DNA of 64,000 nucleotides from Telopea speciosissima (GCF_018873765.1 NC_057925.1:16927-80926); one strand, 5' to 3'; counted from the first letter of the stretch, positions 23,327 through 34,732 are shown. Numbers and translations: made by a program. The notes: generated by a model not told the origin, from the sequence alone.

Positions 23327-23667
23327 TAATGGTGTTAATGGTGGGTGGCGGTGGTGGGGGTGGTGGTAGTATTAGGTATCCTAAAAGAAGATGATGATTT
23401 GGGGAGGATGAGAGCATTTTCGTCTTTTAAAGTTTAGCAAATAGGTCAGGGCAATTAGGTCTTTTCAAATTTTAGAAAAGATAGAAAAAAATGGGTAGTT
23501 TGATCATTTTTTAGCATTTAACGCTGATGTGGACATAAATGGCTTGAGGGGGTAAAGTAGGGGTGGTAGGTGGAATTTTCAGGGGGTGTGTGTGGACTTG
23601 CCAGAACCTTAGGGGGGGCATGAGGAATATTGGGTGCATTTTAGGGGGGTATGCGTGTATTTAACCC
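23327..23667 (-). repeat. Pack-MULE right terminal inverted repeat
   Basis: Partner of 21,942-22,276. Its inner end is the GGTGGTGGTAGT patch near 23,355-23,375, and it ends in TTTAACCC at 23,667. Confidence 0.85.
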
Positions 23668-23739
23668 TAAAAAGAAATAAGACTATAAGAGTACTAAAAT
23701 AGCCCACGATTTGGACTGGGGCATCTAGTGAACCAATGG

Positions 23740-24180
23740 TTCAGTTGAACGAGAAAATTTGTTTAAACTATGAATCACATGTCAGAAACAATCTTTGTTC
23801 TTCAAGCTATCGCGGGAATAGATCTTCCTCTTCTTTCTTCTGTTGGAGATCTGCATCAACTCTCCTCGCCTTGATGAAACTCAACCTCGAGTATTGTAAA
23901 GCCAAGGAATCAACTTCACATGGTGTACATCCAACTTCAAACCACAACAAAACACGAGCAGCTCATGGATGTTAGGAATGAAATCCTCAAGTCATGGAGC
24001 TCATTCTTTGAAGAACTGTGGTGGAATCACAAACTATATAACTTCCATTAATAATGCAATCTATAATGGTCCAGTCTCAAGTGGAATATCCTCAGAGTTT
24101 TTCACAACCGTATTATTGTTCTCTTCCACCATTGATTCAATCTCTTCAGCCTTGACTGTACCAAATTCCTAGGTGTCTTC
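23740..24180 (-). mobile_element. Gypsy gag-tail relic
   Basis: On the minus strand, broken reading frames resemble the tail before the 3' LTR of Gypsy-1 and Gypsy-2 (FVIPPQFFKE, then EDFI- and VSS-like pieces). Near 23,870 comes a GAGGAGAGT tract directly before TGATGCAGATC, the start of a Gypsy LTR of this kind. Only the LTR start and the last few hundred bases of the internal region are left. Copia-2 begins at 24,181. The 23,677-23,740 flank is featureless. Confidence 0.55.
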
Positions 24181-24504
24181 TGTTAAGATTTAGGGGTATT
24201 TATTTACCCAAAAAAAAGATTTAGGGGTACTTTAGTCTATTTCAACCTCTAAGGCTATTCTCAGTTGTATTTACTTGGTTTAGTAGAGTGTCATGGGTAC
24301 AAAGGTATTATTGTCTTTGTATCCTTCTTTTATTCTAGCAATGAGATATTAAAAATATTAGGGGAGAGTCTACGGTAGAGAATTGAACTCTCTTCCACAG
24401 GCTATTCCCCCTTCTCGGATAGCTTGTTTCGTCTCCTTTCTTCCTCTTTCTCTCTTCTTTCTTCATTCTCTCTAACCTGGTTACAAAATCCTGGCATTGT
24501 AACA
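24181..24504 (+). repeat. Copia-2 5' LTR
   Basis: 324 bp. Starts TGTTAAGATTT and ends TTGTAACA just before the primer site. The first 120 bp match the truncated 3' LTR at 31,508-31,631 with several substitutions and one short duplication, so the element is old. Confidence 0.8.
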
Positions 24505-27269
24505 TTGTATCAGAGCTCCTGTAATCAGGTTTGCAATTTTTTTCCTTCCCCTCTGGTTTTTCTCTTTCGGTTCTCACCTTTGGGTATGCAGCTAAGTAGC
24601 TAACTACTGCTGCATCTACAATGAAGTAATCACTCCTCTCATTCATGGAGTGTTTGATAACAAGTTATCTCATGTTTTCTGGCTACTGAATTGAAGATTA
24701 GTGTTTCCCTGTACCTTGGTATCGATTTTCATGGAAATCCTGCAACATCAATTTTCATGAAAACCCAGCAACATCGACTATCTGGTTCTGTTGATTTTTT
24801 ATGATTGATTTCTGGAGCTTATGGGTTCTTGGCTCTTAGTTGCTGCTGTGTATTGATACTGCAACAAATTTGATAGTTCTACAGTTCAAGTGACATTGAT
24901 TTCTGCTACTTCAACAAAATCCTGCAACATCAATCTCATGACTGGTTGGTTTTCTGGTGTTTTAATTTGGTGAAGATTTTTTTTACTGCCGGTATTTTAT
25001 TCCAGCCCTACTTGGTTCTCCTATATGCTAAATTGATTTCTTGCGTTTTCTAGAACCCTGATTGTTATCAGATTATTTTTTGTATTCTATTTTTTTGTGT
25101 CATGGCTGAGACCAAGGCTACTACAGACCCGGTTAATGTTCAAATCACATCTATTAAACTCAAAGGGAGCTCTAATTACTTGCTATGGGATCAGGCTGTT
25201 AAAGTTTATATTATGGCTAAGGATAAGCTCTGGTTATTACTTCTGATCCTCCTGCATCAGATTCTAAAGACTATAATGAGAGGGTCAAGGACAATGCTAT
25301 TATTCTGATTTGGTTATGGAATGCCAATGTGATGTTCCATACTACTGCAAAGGGCGTGTGGGATGATTTGAAAGAAACATATTCTCAACAGAAGAGTATG
25401 ACTCGTATCTATGACCTGTATGAGAAGTTTCAATTTCAGCAATCTGACAAGTCTCTACAGGAATATTATAGTACTTTCAAGGGTATGGTTGAAGACTTGA
25501 ATGTTTTCAGCCCCTTACAACAGATATTGAGAAGCTTAAGGCTCAACAGAATGAATTCTTCGTCTCCGAGTTCCTTATTGGTCTGAATTCTAATTTGAAG
25601 GTTGTAAAGGGTCATTCACTTGTTGGTGAGTCAGTTCCTACTTTGAATGACACCTATTCCAAACTTCAACGTGTTGCATAACTCTGCTTTCAATGCTGGT
25701 CATGGTCGTGGTTCTGGTGGACAGCAACCCGATCGTTCTAGTAGACAGTGTTCTTATTGTGGCAAGCCCAATCATACAGTTGAGACTTGTTGGGCCAAGC
25801 ATGGGAAGCCATAATGGACTCAACAGTTGGTCAATCATGCAATGTTTGCTGATGGTTCTAATAATGGTGATTCCCAGTGCTACTAAACCTGGTCCATCTT
25901 CAAGTGATTCATCCTCCAATCTCAGTGAAGAGGTTCATCAATTGATGTGTAGTTTACAGAGTCTTGAGACTCTGCATCTACTGGAGCTTCCAGTTCCGCT
26001 GCCACTTTAGCTCATGCAGGTACACCTACTTTCTTTACTACTACTTCTACACACTGGATTGTTTATTTGGGGGCTTCCACCCATATGATTGGTAAGTCAT
26101 CATTGTTTAATTAGTTTTCTTCAAATTCCCACTCCACCTGTCATTCTTGCAAATGGCACCTCTACTCCAATTATTGACCATGGTATAGTTCATCTTAATT
26201 CTAACATCACTCTTTCCTCGGTGTTGCATGTTTCACAATTTCCATTAAGTCTTTCTTTTGTTAGTCAGTTAACTAAGTCTTAACTGCTCAGCAACATTTT
26301 TTTCCTTTTCACTGTGTTTTTCAGGATCTTCACACGAGGAAGACGATTGGTGGAGGGTGTGAGAAAGATGGACTGTACTATCTCTACTGTGCTGCCCCTT
26401 CCACTTCTGCGGTAGCTACCACTGTTGGTGGGGTGTCTCCTTTCCAGTGGCATTGTCGATTAGGTTATTTGTCTTTTTCTAGGTTAAAACTTTTGCATCC
26501 TCAATTTAAGTCCTTAGCTAGGTTAAAGTGTATGGATTGTGAGTTGGGAAAGCATCATCGTGCCTCTTTTCCCTCTCGACCTGTGCCCCGTAGGCCATCT
26601 TTATTTTCTTTAGTTCATTTAGACATTTGGGGTCCTTGTCATGTAATATGCATAGTTTTCAGTATTTTGTCACTTTTGTCGACAATCGTTCTCGTCTTAC
26701 GTGGTTGTACTTCTTGAAAGATCGTTCTAAGTTTTTCTCTATCTTTCAAAATTTTTATAATGAAATAAAGACTCAATTTGGTAGTCCTATTAAAGTTTTT
26801 CGTTCTGATAATGCCTTGGAATATGTTCAAAATGAAATTTCTTCTTTTTATGCTACTTACGGGGTAGTGGAACGGAAAAATAGACATTTACTTGAAGTAG
26901 CCCATGCCATTATGTTACATATGCATGTTCCCAAACAATTTTGGTGTGATGCAATCCTCACTGAGTGTTTCTTGATTAATAATATGCCATCTTATGTACT
27001 AGCCGATAAGTCCCCATTTTCAATTTTGTTTCCTGTATTGTTGACTTTCACTTTACCTCCTCAGGTTTTTGGTTGTGTGTGTTTTGTCCATAATTTTCAT
27101 TCCCCAAGTGATAAGTTGGCTCCTAAGTCTACTAAGTGTGTTTTTCTGGGTTATTCTCATACTCAGAAAGGGTATCGATGTTATGTTCCAGTTACCCGGA
27201 AGCAGTTTATCAACGCAAATGTGACTTTCTTTGAAAGCATTCTTATTTTTTCTAATCAGCCCACCTAGT

Positions 27270-27806
27270 CTGGGGACACGTGGACTGATTCTAAACCACC
27301 TCCCATCCCTACCCTTATTCCTATCCCTACACCGCCACTACAGGTTTATCAACGCAAGAAGAAAGTGGGGCAGTCTGGTACGAAAGTTTCTGCTCCAACT
27401 CCATCACTGCCTGCAACAATTTCGACCTATAATGCAGATCCTAGTCCTGTTATGTCTGATGACTTACCAATTTTTGTTCATAGGGCTACACGCCAATGAA
27501 CTCAAAAATCATTTGTTGTGTATCCGATTGACTAGTTTGTCTGGGGACACGTGGACTGATTCTAACCCACCTCCCGTCCCTACGCTTATTCTTATCCCTG
27601 CACCGCCACTACAAGTTTATCAGCGCAAGAAGAAAGTGGGGTAGTCCAATACAGAAGTTTCTGCTCCAACTCCATCACTGCCTCCAACAATGTCGACTTA
27701 TAATGGAGATCCTAGTATTGTTGTGTGTGATGACTTACCAATTGTTGTTCGTAAGGCTACACGCTCATGAACTCAAAAATCATTTGTTGTGTATCTGATT
27801 AACTAG
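27270..27806 (+). repeat. 271-bp tandem duplication in Copia-2 pol
   Basis: Two successive copies beginning CTGGGGACACGTGGACTGAT (27,270 and 27,541). Both run through the PPLQVYQRKKKVG linker to ACTAGTTTGTCT. They differ by about a dozen substitutions, so the duplication is not recent. Confidence 0.85.
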
Positions 27807-28531
27807 TTTGTCTCCTTGTCCGATCTTCCATCTTCCTATCATAGTTTTGCTCTCTCCTTGTCTAAGCTCTTACTGTCCCTGGATGGAAAACTGCTATGTA
27901 TGCTCTTTTGACTTGTAATTCTTGGAGCCTGGTGGATTTACCATCTGGTAAGGACCTGGTAAAGTGTCGGTGAGTATATACTATTAAGTACCACTCTGAT
28001 GATTGGGCTACTGAAAGCCCATTTGGTTGCCAAAGGGTACACTCGAACTTATGGGGTTGATTACTTTGAGACGTTCTCGTCGGTTGCCAGGTTGACTTCT
28101 GTGCGCCTTATTATCTCATTGGCAGTTAATCTTGATTGACCATAGTTTCAGTTGGAAATTAAAAATGCCTTTCTCTATGGTGACTTGCTTGAGGAGGTCT
28201 ATATGGAGCAACCTCTCGGGTATGTTGCTCAGGAGGAGAATGGTGGACGTGTGTGCAGGTTGCATAAGGCGGTTTATGGGTTGAAACAGTCTCCTTAAGC
28301 TTGGTTCGAGAAGTTTAGTGCCACTGTGACCAAGGTAGGCTAATCTCAGTGTTACAGATCATTCCGTGTTTGTTCGTCACCAAGGAGAGAAGTTAGCTGT
28401 CTTAGCGGTCTACGTGGATGATATCATCATCTCTGGTAATGATGAGGTTGGTATTGCTAAGGTAAAAGGGTACTTGCAGTAGCACTTTCAGACCAAGGAC
28501 TTAAGTCAACTCCAATATTTCCTTAGGATTG

Positions 28532-30720
28532 AATTTTTTTTTTGATAAATAAAAAATTCTATTACCAAAAGGAGAAAGAGGGAGGGGAGGATACAAGCAA
28601 AGCCGACACTAATCCCTACAAAGAGCAAGGACAAGACAAAGGGCCAAAGCCCAACCCAAATAAAAACTCGGAAGACAAGACAGGAAACCAAAGAACCAAG
28701 TCCGGTTCGCAAAGAGCAACAGCCAGGCAATCCAAGTAATCCTAAGCACTAGCTAACCCGGGTCAATTAGCTCACCACTTAGATCAAAATTTCTGAAATC
28801 TGAATTGAGCGGCGAATGCAACTTCGGGGCGGGCAGGGAGGAAGAAAGGTAGGGACGCTTCTTAGGGAAAGGAGGGGAGTTGGGGTTACAACAACGGAAA
28901 ACAAGGGGATAAGGGGAGACAGCAAGGAGGGGAGGCCAGATGGATACAATGGTTGAGAGAGGAGGGGGGGGGACTGGCCCATTAGAACTAAATGGGTCAG
29001 GGAGAGAGGACCAAGGGGTTGGCTGGGTCAGAGAGGAAAAGGGAATGGGAGAGGGAGCTGGCCCATTAGCACCAGATGGGCCTGCCAGGCAGGGACTAGT
29101 GGTGGGATGGGCTATAGAGGGGATCAAAATCGGGGGGGGGGGGGTACCATGAAGGAGGGGGGAATCGAGGAGAGAGAAGGCGAAAGGGGTAAAACTCTTA
29201 GTTACTGATTTGAGAAAAGAGGATCTCCCAAGGTGAGAGGGGAGCGATTTTAGGGAAGGGCGCAGAGGAGCGACATGCTGAGGCATAACATGCACAACAA
29301 AAGCTGGGACAGTGGAGATTGACACAGGCAAAGAGGCCAGCTCATCGGGGGAGGGGAAAGCTGCATCATCACATAGGAGAGAGAAATAATTGAAACAAGC
29401 GACGTCAGGGGGGACCATTTGCTCAGTGTTGGAAGGACTGCAGGGAGATTTCGATGTCGGGAGATCCCTCAGGCAATTTCTTGGATTTCTTCTCCGGCCA
29501 CGACTAGGGCTCCTCAGCTCAGAGGCTGCCTAAAGAGAAGCGGCGGCTTTGACTGGATAGCGATGATCAAAGACTTTGGCTAGGTTGCATTGCTTAAGGA
29601 ATTCCATAAGAGAGATGGGGGCTTCGACTGGATTGCACTAACCAGGGGCTGCCGTAGGAGAAACATGGACTTCGACTAGGGGGTTGCTTAGATCCAAGTT
29701 AGGGCTGAGACCTTCGATAGAAGATGGCAGAGCAGAGGAAACATCATCTCTAAGGCTTCTTTCCCAACAGCAGGGCATTCTTTGCTCAGATGGCCAAAGA
29801 CCTTGCAAGAAAAGCACTGAGGGGGGCGGTCCAATCGTAGCAGACAGCCTGGTTGAAGGAGAACCCTCCGTCATCAACAACGAGAATGGAAGTTGGCAGG
29901 GGAGAATCCGTTGGAACATCCACACAGATTCTGGTGAAGGCGAGACGATCTTGGACCTTTTAACTGCCATCAATGTAGAGTGGATTTCCAAGGACCGAAC
30001 CAATCACGCTCAAACCTTCCTTACACCAGAAATGCAGGGGGAGCCCAGGGAGGAAGAGAACTGAGATCGAGCCTATGCATCTGAAGATATCGGTTCCAAT
30101 GCCGTAAAAAGAGGTTTTCTTCCAACATTCCAAGGGCCACTAGCCAAAACTCTACCTCTGTGTTCGACTTCAGCAAACTTAAAGATAAAGAGGCCATTGT
30201 TGAGCAATTAAGTTTCGAAGCAGCCCTTTGTTTTCCATTGCTTGGTAAGAGAGGCTTTCACAAGGGGGAAGGGGGGCCAAGTTCCCATAAAGTGCCCCAC
30301 CAAGCAGTTGTCCCATTTCTTAGCTTCATGGAGAAGGAGGTCAGCTTCATAATGGGCTGCCTTGGAGCCACTGATGAAGGCAGGAGGGACAAAATGTAGG
30401 GGGAAGCCATCACAAGATCAGGGGTTTTGGGAAGGGAAGAGAGAGGTCCAAGGTCGAGGTTCAGTGGTGGAGAGGAGGGAATCCCTGGGTTGAGATGGCA
30501 CCACCCCAGGAAGGTCGGACATGGAGGTTCTCTCGTGACAACTATTTAGTTCAACATGTTAATGGCGACTGTGTTAAGTTATCTCTGCAAAGTTGAGTAG
30601 AGCATTTTTATTCCCTTTTGCGAGTAAATTTAAGCATCCATGAAAAGCGAAGAACAAACGAATCAAGAAATTTCTAACAGTTGCTTTCCCCTAATTCGAT
30701 GGTTATCAAACAGTAACCAA
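28532..30720 (-). mobile_element. LINE-1: L1-type LINE with ORF1, internally deleted
   Basis: Minus-strand LINE inserted in Copia-2 reverse transcriptase. Its 3' end is the plus-strand T run at 28,532-28,541 (A tail, preceded by ATTTATC). The Copia frame breaks at FLRIE and resumes at MLASKP, with about 25 codons lost. Only ORF1 and the 3' end are present; no endonuclease or reverse transcriptase is visible, so the element is internally deleted. The right boundary (about 30,560-30,720) is not exact and I could not identify a target duplication. Confidence 0.72.
28760..30522 (-). pseudogene. LINE ORF1 (DUF4283 + CCHC zinc knuckle) remnant
   Basis: Starts at the ATG of MSDLPGVVPSQPRDSLLSTT (30,522). 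It continues through a DUF4283-type RNA-binding region (KASLTKQWKTKGCFETL, then EVEFWLVALGMLEENLFYGI and LPLHFWCKEGLSVIGSVLG) to a knuckle CFSCKVFGHLSKEC near 29,815-29,770. It ends in a Pro/Ser-rich tail (open from 29,418 to 28,753). Several stops and frameshifts divide it. This architecture is typical of ORF1 in plant L1 LINEs, an RNA-binding chaperone of the transposition particle. Confidence 0.75.
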
Positions 30721-31631
30721 AAAAGGAAATAGTATGCTTGCCTCAAAGCCAGTGGATATTCCTATGGACCCTCATCAGAAATTTGGAGTTGGAGTTAATG
30801 ATGGTGAAATTCTCAAGGATGTGCATTCAAACAGAAGCCTAATTGGGAAGTTGATATATCTAGCAGTGACAAGGCCAAACATATCCTTTTCTGTAGGAGT
30901 ACTCAATCAGCTCATGCAGTCTCCTCATAAAGCACATTGGGATTTTGTTGTTCGGATCCTTCAATACTTGAAGGGTGCTCCTGGTAAAGGACTTATTTAT
31001 CATCCCAATAGGCAAATGGAGTTAGTAAAGTTCTCTGATGCAGATTGGGCAGGATCGGCTAGTGATCGTCGTTCTACTACAGAATATTGTACCTTTGTAG
31101 GGGGTAACCTGGTTACATGGCATAGTAAGAAACAAACTACCATGCAAGGTCCAGTGTTGAAGTAGATTATAGAGCCATGACTCATACTATTACTGAACTG
31201 ATGTGGGTTCGGTTTTTACTTCTTGAGATGGGTTTTCCTATGCCAACACCAATGAAGATGTATTGTGACAACCAAACAGTTGTTTACATTGCTAATAATC
31301 ATGTCTTTCACGAGAGGACCAAGCATAATGAAGTGGATTGTCACTTTGTTTGGAATGCAGTCTTGAAAAAGTTAATTGAGACTCCTTTTGTTCCTTCGTC
31401 AGATCAGCTTGCTAACATGTTCACAATGTCTTTGTTTGCTCCTAGTTTTTGTTCTTGTTGTAACAAGCTGAGCATGGGTGATATATATGCTTTAGCTTGA
31501 GGGGGAGTATTAAGATTTAGGGGTATTTTAGTCTATTTCAGCCTCTAAGGCTATTCTTGGCTGTATTTACTTGGTTTAGTAGAATGTCATGGGTACAGGG
31601 GTATTATTATCTTTGTATCCTTCTTTTATTC

Positions 31632-31711
31632 TTTTATTAATGGAACGGTCCGGTACTGGGTTTTAGCGAGACCGTTCTGGGATGGTTCCCGGTTCTAGTC
31701 CCAAATTGACA
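31632..31711 (-). mobile_element. Truncated copy of hAT-1
   Basis: The first ~75 bp of the hAT element at 37,746, in reverse orientation, ending ...GACACCCTTA. It is followed by CTTCTATT, the complement of that element's target duplication. The rest was lost at the duplication break point. Confidence 0.75.
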
Positions 31712-32030
31712 CCCTTACTTCTATTGTCTACAATGAGGAAGGAAACCTCATTTTTGTTGTTGCTCTGGTCTCCTGTAGATGTTGCATCTGTCTACATGAT
31801 GATTGCCAAGTCTACATGGTGACCGATCAACTTTTACTGTTAATGTTTTGAGGGCGTGATGCTATTTTGTCATTTAGGAATGGAAAGAGTTGCTTTAATT
31901 ATGCCACATATATTGTCCACGATGGTGAGAGGAAAACTTTTTTTCTTTTAAATTATGTGCTTTGATCCCGTGTAGATTTTATGCCCATCCACATGATGAA
32001 TTAACCTGGTGCCTGCATTTGGTCTTGTAG

Positions 32031-32122
32031 TTACTTGCATTATGGTTTATTAGCAGCTCGGGCTGAGATTCTGAAGGCTGTGGAAGGTTATGGAAATCCA
32101 TGCATCTTGAATGGCTATCAGG
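32031..32122 (+). pseudogene. Isolated apyrase exon (inverted copy)
   Basis: A 92-bp exon with kept AG acceptor (TTGTAG) and GT donor (GTATAT), encoding [20 protein letters not shown] and the following [11 protein letters not shown]. It equals exon 37,341-37,432 except for a few bases (EGYGN here, EGSGN there). No neighbouring exon accompanies it, so it cannot make a protein. Confidence 0.85.
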
Positions 32123-32423
32123 GTATATTGGATATCTAACTTTCAAGAAATTACATTTTAATGATTTAACACTTTATCTTTCTTTTTCAAACCCTTAAGA
32201 TATATATTGGTCATTCAGACTCTGTGATGAGAGTCCTTGATTTTTCAAATGCATAACAGGCTTGTGAATTAAAATCCATATACTTTTGTGCTAAACTGAA
32301 TATTAAGGCATTGGCCATTCTACAACAGATAGATGTACTGCCTTACCAGGAAACATACTGGGACTCTAGTTCATACTACAGTTGTAGACATTGTGCAGAA
32401 CAGTTTTATTGCTGTGACTTGCT

Positions 32424-33640
32424 GGAATTATTCTTGTGCTTCCTTTTCTTTGCAGGTGTCTTCTCCAAGCAATGAGATCAAGGCATCTTTGACTTTTCAA
32501 CCTTCCATGGATGAGAGAATAATTTTCAAAAGAAATCTATCCAAAATAAAATTCCTGTAATACCCCTTGGAAATTTGGAGGAGAGAGAGAAGAGATAGGA
32601 CAAATGGAGATTACAAGAGGAAACCATGCAAGGATTATTCTAGTTTAATTTTAGTTTTAAAGCTTTCTAGTTTAAGTTCCTAAGTTTGTGAGAAGACTTG
32701 GAGATTAGAAGAGGAAGCCATGCAAGGATTATTCAAGTTGTTCAAGCTTTATCCAATTCCATTCATGCAAAGCATAATTAATTCATGCACTTTCAACATT
32801 GGTGGAAGGGAGTATTAGTTCTTATTTTTATTTTTATTTTCTTCTTCTTCTTAACCTCTTAATTAACCTCTTAATTCTTCTAGTTTCTAATTTCTTCTTC
32901 TTATTCTCTACCTCTTTCTTCTATTATTTTTATTTTATTGGTATTCTCATCTCCTATAATCCATCCATTCTAGTAGGACTCTCATTCTCCTTTTTTCTTT
33001 TTTTTTTTATTCTCTTTCTCTACCTCTCTAATTCAATCATGCTTTTAGGATTTTATTTTTTGTTCACTATTATTATCATGCATTATGTTAGGATTTTAAT
33101 TTAATTATTTTTGTTTTAATTTCAAATTTGATAGCGCCATTTCAAATGTGGTAGAAGCAAGCAATTTCAGTCCGATTCAAGCAACTTCGGGTTTCACCTC
33201 TCTAATCTCTTAGCCTCTCTCTTCCTTTGTTTTTTTTTTTTTTGTGTCGTCGTGATGTGTGGCTGTGATTTATTCCTTCCAATCCGCATTAGTATTGATA
33301 GGTTATATGAATATGTATTAGGACGTCAATTCAATTCGTTAGATACGTAGTTTCGCCAGATGCTTGTGAGTTAGGATACGTTTATTTAATTATCATTAGT
33401 TTAATTCAACACGTTAATTGATTTGGTTCACTTTGCATTGCTTTTAAGTGAGTAAAATAGAGTGGCGTACATCTCCTTGAGTTCGACCCGTAGCTACGAT
33501 TGATCCGTACACTTGCGGTTATTATTTCTTGCAAACAACTATCACAATGCAAACAACCCAACTTGTTAATCTTAGTTGAGGTTCAAAAAAGCCTGCGCAA
33601 ATTAAAACAGGACAGGTATTCGTATAATTAGCAACAGGAG
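32424..33640. other. AT-rich stretch without recognised gene
   Basis: Long T- and TTC-rich runs (32,820-33,020). At 33,150-33,560 there is a stretch ending GAGTTCGACCCGTAGCTACG and CACTTGCGGTTATTATTTC, which resembles leader sequence just upstream of the primer site in some large Gypsy (Tat-like) elements. No primer site or coding sequence follows, so this is only a weak hint. Confidence 0.4.
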
Positions 33641-33679
33641 ATAGAGAAAAGCAATTTGGAGACATCATAATAGTTATTT

Positions 33680-34130
33680 TCAGGGGGGAAGGATAGGGTG
33701 GGGGGGGGGAATGTTCAAATCATGTATCCATTTAGTTACAGACTGCATCACATACTGGGGATCAGCTGAGGCTGACCCATGGATTACTTTATTCCTTATA
33801 TCCCAAATGAAGTAGCAAGTTCTAATAAAAACCGAACAAAGCCAAAGAGAAGATTGCTTATTCAAATTTCTGGAAAGGAAAGGGAACGACACAGTAGTGC
33901 CAATGAAGGGCTGGAGAGAAGCTCTGTTCTCAATCCAAGGGGGCCATATGCCCAAATACGCTTAGTCCAATCACAAGATAGAAAGAGATGTTACATGGAC
34001 TCATCACAAATACCACAAAGGACACAAGTAGAGTCGATTGTCGTCCATTTTGATGGAGCTATCTTGACGAGCAATCCTTTTGCACCAAGTAGCACAAAGG
34101 TTGATTTTTACTATTAAAAGAAATGATTGG
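33680..34130 (-). pseudogene. LINE zf-RVT fragment
   Basis: The minus strand reads KWTTIDSTCVLCGICDESM, HLFLSCDWTKRIWAYGP and, in a shifted frame, SLWLCSVFIRTCYFIWDIRN. The spacing Cys-x2-Cys...HLFxxCxxxxxxW is that of the zf-RVT domain after the reverse transcriptase of plant LINEs. A stop follows DESM, and no poly-A tail or other domain was found nearby. Confidence 0.6.
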
Positions 34131-34516
34131 TTTGCAAATTCCACCCAAGTTGCACAGAGGTCTTATTCGCATCTTCAATTTACAATGTTTGAATTCATTC
34201 TTGTTGTTTTTGACAATTGTTGAACTCTGGTTTCTTCAGAAAAGAAGAATCATGGTGGTGGTGAATGGAAATAATGGTTCAAGATGAGGGATCGTCATCT
34301 GTAACTTCATCACTCGCTTAGTTCTTCTCCCTGATGTCTCTCTCCCCTAGCTTTGGATCATCCTACCCGTGGCTTAGAGAGCTTAAATCCAAGGAGTGTG
34401 GGTTGTATCTCATCCATCTGTTGTTGTCCTGTGCCAACCACTTTTGTTGCTTCCAGTAGACTCAAGAATGCGAGCATCGCACTAGAGCAAATCTTGCAAC
34501 GCAAATGGGGGATTTC

Positions 34517-34732
34517 AATCCTCTCCAATTCCCTAAAAGTGTACAGTGCGGCAGTTCGGGGTGGAGATGTTGACACCTGACAGCTCGGACATCCAACGGT
34601 CCGAGCTTATTGATTTCGGTTTTTTCTTTTCTTTCTTCTCGAGCTCGGCACCGTTGTATGTTCGAGCTGCCAAGTTTTGGCATCTCCACCCCAAACTGTC
34701 GCATTACACACTTTAAGGAATTGGAGAGGATT
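34517..34732. mobile_element. Fold-back MITE-like element
   Basis: 216 bp that is nearly one long imperfect palindrome. The first ~90 bp (AATCCTCTCCAATTCC...GAGCT) pair with the last ~90 bp, separated by a short T-rich centre near 34,620. No matching target duplication could be settled. It lies in otherwise featureless sequence (34,131-34,516 shows nothing I can name). Confidence 0.65.

Larger units (their letters stand above)
21942..23667 (+). mobile_element. Pack-MULE carrying a DUF630/DUF632 gene fragment
   Basis: A 1,726-bp element with long terminal inverted repeats (about 335 bp each, 21,942-22,276 and 23,327-23,667). The outer ends read GGGTTAAATACGCATACCCC and, complemented at the other end, GGGTTAAATACACGCATACC. 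It is flanked by a perfect 9-bp duplication TAAAAAGAA (21,933-21,941 and 23,668-23,676), the size typical of Mutator-like elements. No transposase is encoded. The interior is about 1.05 kb of a host gene. A second copy lies in the left arm with the same flanks. Confidence 0.9.
25102..31500 (+). pseudogene. Copia-2 gag-pol remnant (LINE-interrupted)
   Basis: Gag starts at MAETKATTDP (25,102) with GSSNYLLWDQAV. The zinc knuckle CSYCGKPNHTVETC is near 25,755. The protease site is destroyed (WIVYLGAST instead of a DSGA motif, near 26,060). The integrase (26,433-27,268) keeps FRSDNALEY and VVERKNRHLLEVAHA. The reverse transcriptase keeps AVYVDDIIISGND near 28,410 but has many stops. After the LINE, RNase H resumes at MLASKPVDIP (30,734) and ends IYALA at 31,500. 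The integrase-RT linker is duplicated in tandem. Confidence 0.82.
24181..31631 (+). mobile_element. Copia-2, decayed Copia element interrupted by a LINE
   Basis: 5' LTR 24,181-24,504 (TGTTAAG...GTAACA). A mutated primer site TTGTATCAGAGC lies at 24,505-24,516 and a purine tract CTTGAGGGGGAG at 31,498-31,509. The 3' LTR is cut to about 124 bp (31,508-31,631) where inverted repeat IR2 begins. The 5' LTR has an internal duplication of AGATTTAGGGGTA at 24,186-24,228. An L1 LINE (minus strand) sits at 28,532 to about 30,720 within the reverse transcriptase region. All domains are present but disrupted. Confidence 0.88.
31632..32423. repeat. Inverted duplication IR2, left copy (apyrase fragment)
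   Basis: Reverse complement of 37,054-37,818, running from inside hAT-1 through the apyrase intron, one exon and the next intron. It starts exactly where the Copia-2 3' LTR is cut and ends at GCTGTGACTTGC, where the two copies diverge. Differences are scattered single bases. Confidence 0.88.

Noticed and set aside
28940-29152. Gly-rich open frame on the plus strand
   Set aside because: It is the complement of the Pro/Ser-rich LINE ORF1 tail; the minus strand gives the sensible protein.
32799-33104. Open frame of 101 codons that looks like a membrane protein (Phe/Leu/Tyr-rich)
   Set aside because: It comes from T- and TTC-rich low-complexity DNA; no homology, no splice or codon signal.
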